This document shows, piece after piece, positions 57,111 through 64,000 of a DNA stretch of 64,000 nt. Within the stretch, counting starts at the first letter, position 1; each line of letters starts with the position of its first letter. The stretch is taken from NCBI GenBank assembly GCA_026826555.1, contig JAKSZT010054324.1, positions 8,348,445 to 8,412,444 of the forward strand, in the 5' to 3' direction. The translations under genes and the position numbers were made by a program. Origin of the DNA: Tolypeutes matacus (lineage: Eukaryota > Chordata > Mammalia > Cingulata > Chlamyphoridae). The notes under the pieces are model-generated. The model had not been told where the DNA came from, ran no database searches, and was given only the letters and a program-made list of their open reading frames with translations.

Positions 57111-60100
57111 TTTGTAGATATCAAATCTTTTTTCCATTTGATGTTCTACCAGATTATTGTTTGAAATTATTGCTTCTGAAAGCTACTATTAGAATAGTTA
57201 TTTTCATTATAGGACTCAGATTAGTATTATTATTTTGTCCAGATATGTTTGGATATATGCTTTTTTTCCATTAAATTTAGCAACTTCTAAGTGGGGCATT
57301 TTGAGAATAATTCAGTTTTTTCTTAATCTAAAGTGTTTTCTATTATACTGTATATTTTTATATACATTTACAACCTTGCTCTTGCAAGTATATATCTTCT
57401 GCCTTTTTTTTTTTTTTTTGTAGTTTTAACATGAACTGGGAAGCTAAGAAACCAGATAAAGACCCTGAAAGAATAGAGCCATCTGTGGTCCCAAAGGGCT
57501 GGTTGTAAAGAACAAAACCAGACACAGGCAGAAATGTTTAAATAAACTGGAACATGATATCAGAGGGCGTGCAACAGAAGTATGTTGGTAAGCCATAACA
57601 GAAAGAATACATATATCCTTGGCAATTTTTAAAGATGCATGTTCTAAATATTTGCTATTGGTAGTATGAAATATTTTCAGTTTCTATGTTTTATCTGCTA
57701 CACTAACACTGCTTCCTTTCGAATTAATTTTAGTGTTGAAGACCTTATGCTAATGTTAAGGGTGCTAGCAAGGGGATGGTCCCAGTTCCCATTCATCCCT
57801 TACGGCAATCATTTTCTGCAGTCCTAGTTAATGCAAATATGCCAGTAAAGGCAAAGTTCTCAATAAGCACTAGGTTATATGGAACTGGGAAAATTTATTC
57901 AAATTAAACACCTGAAATTTAGACCTGAAAAAATGTCTTAAACGAATTTCAGTGGAAAACATTAAAAATTTAGAACTATTTGGATAAACTTTTTAATTGA
58001 ATATTTATTATTGCTACATTTTTCTTTACTTTCAAGTAGAATTCAATGACTCTGAAAGAAGTAAATCTTCTCAAGCTATGTATGTTGTTCTTAACTATCC
58101 TTACTTAAAAATAGAGAGCCCTGAAACAGCACCCCTCCTTATTTAGATTGAAATGTGGCATTCAAATGAGATTGATATACTTCATTTATTCTTAGGTGAG
58201 GTTTTGAACCAAAACCAATTTTAAAACCCTTGGAAATAGGCTAATCCATACAAAAGGTATAAATTTTGGCATACAGAAGATAACAAATTGTAGGATGGCA
58301 CAGTGCCTAGAGAAAAACAGAAAATCTGGGCTCATCCCCAACTCCATTATTGACTTTCTGCATAACCTTGAAGCTCATCATTTAACTCTTTCAAAACTTT
58401 GCTTTCCCCAACTCTAATATGTAAGGGACCAAAATCCTTTATTCATATATACTTGAATATACTTAGAATATCTTTGTAAGGCTACACAAGAACCTGGCAA
58501 TATTCGTTGCTTCCCGGGAGGACTCCCTGGTTACTGAACAACAGCAATATAAAGGAGTCATATTTCTCACTCTGTTATGCATTTTGTATCCTGTTCATGA
58601 GGTACAGAGAAGGGACAGAGAGACGAAAGGAAGAAAGGAAGGGAGGAAGGGAGGGCGGGAAGGAGGAATTTTGAACCCACCTACATTGGTAGTCAAACCC
58701 AAGGATTTGGTTAACTGACATTATCTTAATATGTTTTGAAATAAAGATGGTATTTCTAATATGACTTATCCTTAATATCATTTGGTGACTTCCTTCATGT
58801 TACACTTTAAATACTGCCTTGCTCAGTTTATTAGTGTGTTTTTTTCTGCTTCTTATCATCCATTCTTAATCCAAGAAACTGAGTATGCAGGTACACAGCA
58901 GTCCAGTACCAGGAAATGAACAGAACTTATGTCACACAGTCTGTAATCTATTAATATAGAAGTGTTTATCTGATGTCGGTTAAAATGCTGTGCAGAGATT
59001 TCTTGGACTTCAAAAGTTGGAGCAAGGCATTAGACAAGCATCACTTCTTAGTGCTCAACATCTTCATTACATCATTATATTGAGTACAAGATGATTCAGG
59101 TCACCTATTTTAAGTGTAGAAATGGTAGATGGATAGACATAAGGTATATTTAAAAGGAAATCTTCACTAAATAGAGGAAATGAAAAAAAGAGGTGAATCA
59201 AACAATTCATATTTTTATGTTTGGATGATTGGAAAATAAAAATAATGGTACTTCTAATAATGAGGAAAGGTAGAAGACACTTTAATAAGGCTACTGCTTC
59301 ATTCTGAGGTCTCAAAAATCCAGCTTGACATGAAAGATATATGTTTACTTGGAAGGAAAGATTGTGAGAAAAGGAGTCTTTTGGGGGCAAGAATTTTAAT
59401 GTGTATGAACCAGTACACTTCAAAGACAAGTAGCAAATTTGAAATGTTGCTGCACTGAGATTCACATGTGGCTATGAGATACAAGCTCAGTCACACTCAA
59501 GCTTTTGAAGAGGAAGCAACAGGGGGCAAATCAAGAAACACATCAAAGTGCCCACCCTGAATTGTCAAGGAAAGGTGAAACTCCAAGTGTCTCTGTTAAT
59601 AGTGCTCTGTGTGCTGAGGCCACAGCCAGTGGATTGCTTGGAACACAAAGAGCCCTCTCATTAATTTTCTGCTTCTCCTTTTGAAACCTTCCAGTGGGTA
59701 GTAGAGTTGTTGATGAGCTTGCACCCTTTCCATTATCTGAGAATCACTGGCTGTGCAGGGATTTCATTTTCATATGTTGGCACCTTAGTAGCAGGAAACA
59801 TAGTTTTTTTGTGAACTTCCTTAAGACATTTTCAAAATGCATTAGACAATCCTTATATCTGATAAAAACTCCAAACCAAACTCTTCCCACAACTATCATA
59901 CATGATCTTTCAAATTAATCGTGCACTATTGTTATTTCTAGGCTTTTAGTCCATGAAGTGCATACTTTAAAGTGCATTTAAATGCGGCATCCAGCTTTGT
60001 GGCCATTTAGAAGGCTTAGGACATGTACCACTCAGTAAAGTTTCATATGGGACAAGCTGTGTTAATCAACATGATGTCTCTGATTTGTGGCTTATTCATT

Positions 60101-60159
60101 CATTTATTTTTTACCCATGAATCTTTTCCTGGAAACTTACTGTGTTTCATACTTTCCTA
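57111..60159. other. Intergenic DNA, no gene seen
   Basis: A T-rich run lies at about 57403-57420 and a GGAA-rich purine tract at about 58624-58668. ORFs at 59067-59465 and elsewhere have no family features. Confidence 0.5.
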
Positions 60160-62290
60160 GTCATTGTTTTTTTAAATATATATATTTCTTATTAGAGCTG
60201 TTGTGAGCTTACAAAACTATCAGGCATAATGTGCAGAATTCCCATACATAATCCCTCCACCAACATCTTACATTGTTGTGGAACATATGTTACAAATTAT
60301 GGAAGAACATCTTCAGACCATTACCACTAACTATAGTCAGTAATGTACATTTGGTATATTTTTCTATATACCACCTATTATTAACACCATGTATTAGTAT
60401 TGTATATTTGTTATTAGTTCAAATACTCTTATATTTGTACTGTTAACCACAGTCCATCTTCCACCTCATGCTTCACTGTGTTATACAGTCCCATGCCTTG
60501 TACAATCCATCCAAAGTGTACATTAGTGGCTCTCACTTTCATCATAGAGATGTATAGTCATCGCTTCAGTAAATATTTGACTATTTTCCTTAGTCTAAAA
60601 TAAAAAATTCCATACTCCCTATTATTGAACCTTAGTGTTGACACAGTAACTTCTTTGATATTGATGCTAGAATATTACAATATTGCTGTTAACTATAGTC
60701 CATAAGTTACATGAATTGCATTTTCCCATGCATCACCATATTTTTACCACCTTGTAATAATGACATACATTTATTTTAATTCATAGAAGAACATTCTTGT
60801 ATTGTACTCTTAGCCACAATCCTCATCCACCTCTGGGTTCACTATGTTATTCAGTCCCTAGATTATTCTCTAGCTTTCTTTCAATTGACATTTATATCCC
60901 TTGACTACCCTTTTCAGCCAAAATCCCATATATAAACTGGCCATATTAGTTACACTCCCTATAATGTGTTACCATTAACTCTATTCATTTCCACACTTTT
61001 ATAGTCAAGTTAATTAATATTCTACATACATTAATAATCCATACTCCTTCTCAGACCTCATCCTATTTCCTAGTAACCTAGGGCCTAGATTTTAACTCCA
61101 TGTGTTTATTCTTCATATTTAGTTCATATTAGTGAGACCATATAATCTTTGTCCTTTCTTGTCTGGCTTATTTCACTCGGCACAATTTCCTCAAGGTTCA
61201 TCCAGGTTATCAAATGTATCCCAATTTCATTTCTTCTTACAGCAGCATAGTATTCCATTGTATGTATACACCACATTTTGTTTATCCATTCATTTGTTGA
61301 TGGAAATTTGGGTTGTTTCCATCTTTTGGCAATTGTGAATAATGCACTATGACCCTTGGTGTGCAAATGTGTTGTTATTACTGTTTTCAGTTCTTCTTGA
61401 TATAGTCCTAGTAGAGGGATTGTTGGATCATATGGCAATTCTAAATTTAGCTCCTTGAGGAACCACCAAACTGTCTTGCATGGAGGCCGCACCATTCTAC
61501 ATTCCTATCAACAGTGAAGGAATGTTCCTATTTCTCTGCATTCTCTCTAACACTTGTTGTTTTCAGTTTTATTTTTTCAAATAGTGGCCATTCTATGAGG
61601 TTTGAGATGATATCCCATAGTTTTAATTTGCTTTTCCCTAATAGCTAGTGATAGCGAACATTTTTCCATGTGTTTTTTGCCATTTGTATTTCCTCTTTGG
61701 AGAAATGTCTGTCTTTTTCCCATTTTTAAATTGGATTGCTTGCTTTTTTATTTTTGAGTACATTTCCATTCTTTATATAGAATGGAAATCAAACCCCTAT
61801 TTATTTGACGTTTATTTCAGTCTCTTTTTTGTGATTGGTTTGTGGAGGTCTTCTATTTCTTCTAGTCAGTGCAGGCTGTTCATATGTTCCTAGTAATTTT
61901 TGCATTTCATCTACATTGTCTAGTTTGTTGATCTCTTTTATTTTTGTGGGACCAGTAGTAATGTCCACGTTTTCATTTCTAATTTTATTTATTTGCAACT
62001 TCTCTCTCTCTTTTTTTTTTGGTCAGTCTAGGTAAGGGTTATCAATTTTATTGATCTCAAAGAACGAAATTTTGGTTTTGTTAATTCTCTGTAATTTTTG
62101 TTCTCAATTTAATTCTTATCTGCTTGCTTTGGGAATAGTTTGCTGTTCTTTTTCTAATTCCTCCAGCTGTGTAATTAGGGTCATTGATTTTAGCACTTTC
62201 TTCTTTTTTAATGTAAGCATCTATGGATATAATTTTCCCTCTCAGCACTGCCTTTCCTGCATCCCATAGTGTTCTCATTTTCATTTGATC
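60160..62290 (-). mobile_element. L1-G, antisense, 3' UTR to ORF2 with internal deletion
   Basis: On the reverse strand, 61495-61124 encodes the ORF2 C-terminus with ELPYDPTIPLLG and MEYYAAVRRNE. The 3' UTR lies at about 61100-60160. Upstream ORF2 sequence (62284-61801) is joined after a deletion of most of RT near 61790. Many stops are present. Confidence 0.82.
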
Positions 62291-63782
62291 TCCCTATCTC
62301 TAATTTATTCATATCTTAATTCATCCACCTCACTATCCCCTCACATCAGATTTTTAAAGGCTGTGATTTTGTTCTGACCGAGGTTGTAAAAGAATGAATA
62401 AGTCTCCACTGGCTATTAGAAAAATATGCGTTTGCTTTAGTTTTGTCTACAAAATGCATGTGATGACTGTTCTTGACTCCAGGCCTTCTCAGTTTATGCT
62501 CTAGAAGCAATGGCATCCTTTATCTCCTCCTTACTCATCACCTTTGTTAATACTATGTCTCCTGTTAGAATTCACTCCCTCATGCTTGTCCATGTGACAC
62601 AATTCTTAATCCTCCATCAGGCCCAATTTAATTATCTACTCTTCTTTATGACATTCCAAATAACTACTCCCATTCATTACCTGAGAATATTTGCTCCTCC
62701 TGTACCTGTATTCGCACTTAATTTTAAAATATAAAGCCATACATTGTCTATGGATACTTGTTTTTTTCATGCAAGTATTCACCATTGACTAGTGAGCACC
62801 TTGTATTCAGAGTAATAATGGTTTATGCCTGTTTATAAAATTAATAGATATTAGATTAATTAAACATATTTGTGTTTTGTTGACATGTAGCTATGTTTTC
62901 AAAAATCAGTCTGGATCATTATTTTCAATTATTTCTAAGACTTTCAAATTTTACTTATATCAGCAATGGATATATATAGTGAAATAGAATAAACCAATAT
63001 ATTTAAGAAGCTATTGTATAAAAATAAGCAGAGTCTATTTCTGAAATAAAGATTATTTCTGAGATATTTCAAGCACACACAAAAAAGTTAGAAGGATTAA
63101 CAGAATAATTCCTAAGTTAGGTACATGGCAGGCTGGCTTTAAGGAGTCAACATCAAAATGTTTCTAGGCTGGTGGCTCAGGCTATTATTGACAAGAAAGG
63201 AGCAGATTACAGTGGTTCATCTTCATCTGTTTTGCTTTGCTGCCCTTTTATTCTGCCTTGACATAGCTTTAGTTGCTCCCTTAATATCATTCTCTTTAGA
63301 AATAAAATAACCTTGGTTTCTCACACTCATCAACTAAAATTCAACATAAAACTAGTTCTCCATTGTACTTACACTTGGGATCAGGAACACATGTTCACCA
63401 CTTTCCATATCACTTTTGCTCTCGTTCTTCTGACTTCTTAGGTTTCCACAAGTTGTTTCCTAAGTTGTACTTCTCTTTTGGGTTAATCCTACAGACCACA
63501 CTGTACTTTCGATACAGCATTCCATGGAATGGGAACAGAACATCTTTACTGTTCTTAGATAAGAGATTTCTCCCTCTGAATCTTTTCTACAGTGCCAAGA
63601 CTTCTGAATCCTTATTCAGACTCTCTTTTCTTATTGGCAGTGCTCATTATTGTGCATATATGTTAACATTTTCACTTTTATTCAGATCTTAATCTTGAAG
63701 TCTGGGATATATAATATACATATGTTTCTTTAAATAAAAGATTCTAAAAAATTGTACAATCTATATATAATGGTTAAGTTCA
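62291..63782. other. Intergenic DNA, no gene seen
   Basis: No named repeat; the ORF at 63363-63692 has no recognisable domain. Confidence 0.45.
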
Positions 63783-64000
63783 TGTATCAGTTTGGCCAGG
63801 TGATGGTGTCCAGTTATTTGGTCAAGCAAGCACTGCCATGATTGTTACGTAAGTTAAATCATGAGTAAGTTGATTGCACTTATGGCTGATTACATCTACA
63901 ATCACTGAGGCAATTGTCTTTAAGGATGAGAGCTTTCTTATCCAATGAGCTGAAGGCTTTAAAAGGAGAAGTGATGATTTCAACAGTCAGAAGAGAGAAT
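63783..64000 (+). mobile_element. Start of an ERVL/MaLR-like LTR, cut by the window end
   Basis: It begins TGTATCAGTTTGGCCAGG, similar in its first dozen bases to the solo LTR at 44140, and continues with CAAGCAAGCACTGCCATGAT. A SINE or L1 origin is unlikely because no A-rich or box motifs appear. The right end is outside the window. Confidence 0.45.

Overview
The window looks like nuclear DNA of a xenarthran mammal, most likely an armadillo (Dasypus). The evidence is three tRNA-derived SINEs of the armadillo DAS type, two long young L1 elements with an unusual 3' UTR, a MaLR-like solo LTR, a MER5A-type DNA transposon and AT-rich intergenic sequence. I see no host protein-coding gene, no rRNA and no functional tRNA gene. 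Almost everything recognisable is a transposable element or its debris.

Region 1 (1-8805) is a nearly complete endogenous retrovirus on the + strand, missing only most of its 5' LTR. In order it carries U5, a tRNA-Lys1,2 primer-binding site, a leader with direct repeats and a 10-N assembly gap, a splice donor, gag, pro (dUTPase, protease, G-patch), pol (RT, RNase H, integrase), a splice acceptor, env, a constitutive-transport-element-like RNA, a polypurine tract and a 368-bp 3' LTR. Gag-pro-pol is betaretroviral (type D). Env is gamma-type: CX6CC in TM, and the SDGGGX2DX2R motif of the ASCT2-using interference group in SU. All four genes are broken: five in-frame TGA codons and about four small frameshifts. 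Both ribosomal frameshift sites are still legible, the first followed by a plausible pseudoknot.

Region 2 (11813-26571) is a nest. An older L1 (L1-A, flanked by a 13-bp target duplication with two transitions) was split by a 9.2-kb L1 (L1-B, 14-bp perfect duplication). L1-B has a two-monomer 5' UTR, a pyrimidine-rich tract, broken ORF1 and ORF2, and a 2.5-kb bipartite 3' UTR. L1-A also took two DAS SINEs.

Region 3 (26572-39100) is intergenic DNA with MER5A and MaLR-like remnants, antisense L1 fragments and a 3 x 36-bp tandem repeat.

Region 4 (about 39110-44880) is an ancient L1 interrupted by a 3'-UTR-only L1 insertion and by a 667-bp solo LTR, each with target-site duplications.

Region 5 (about 47330-55430) is old L1 sequence carrying a DAS-III SINE, a 226-bp terminal-inverted-repeat element and a short polyadenylated insertion. 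Region 6 (55431-64000) is intergenic, with an antisense L1 at about 60160-62290 and the start of another LTR at the right edge.

The strongest candidates for follow-up are the CTE-like RNA and ASCT2-type motif in the provirus, the gag-pro pseudoknot, the small hydrophobic ORF ahead of env, and the L1 3' UTR in which an ORF1-derived segment sits between two diverged 3'-end copies.
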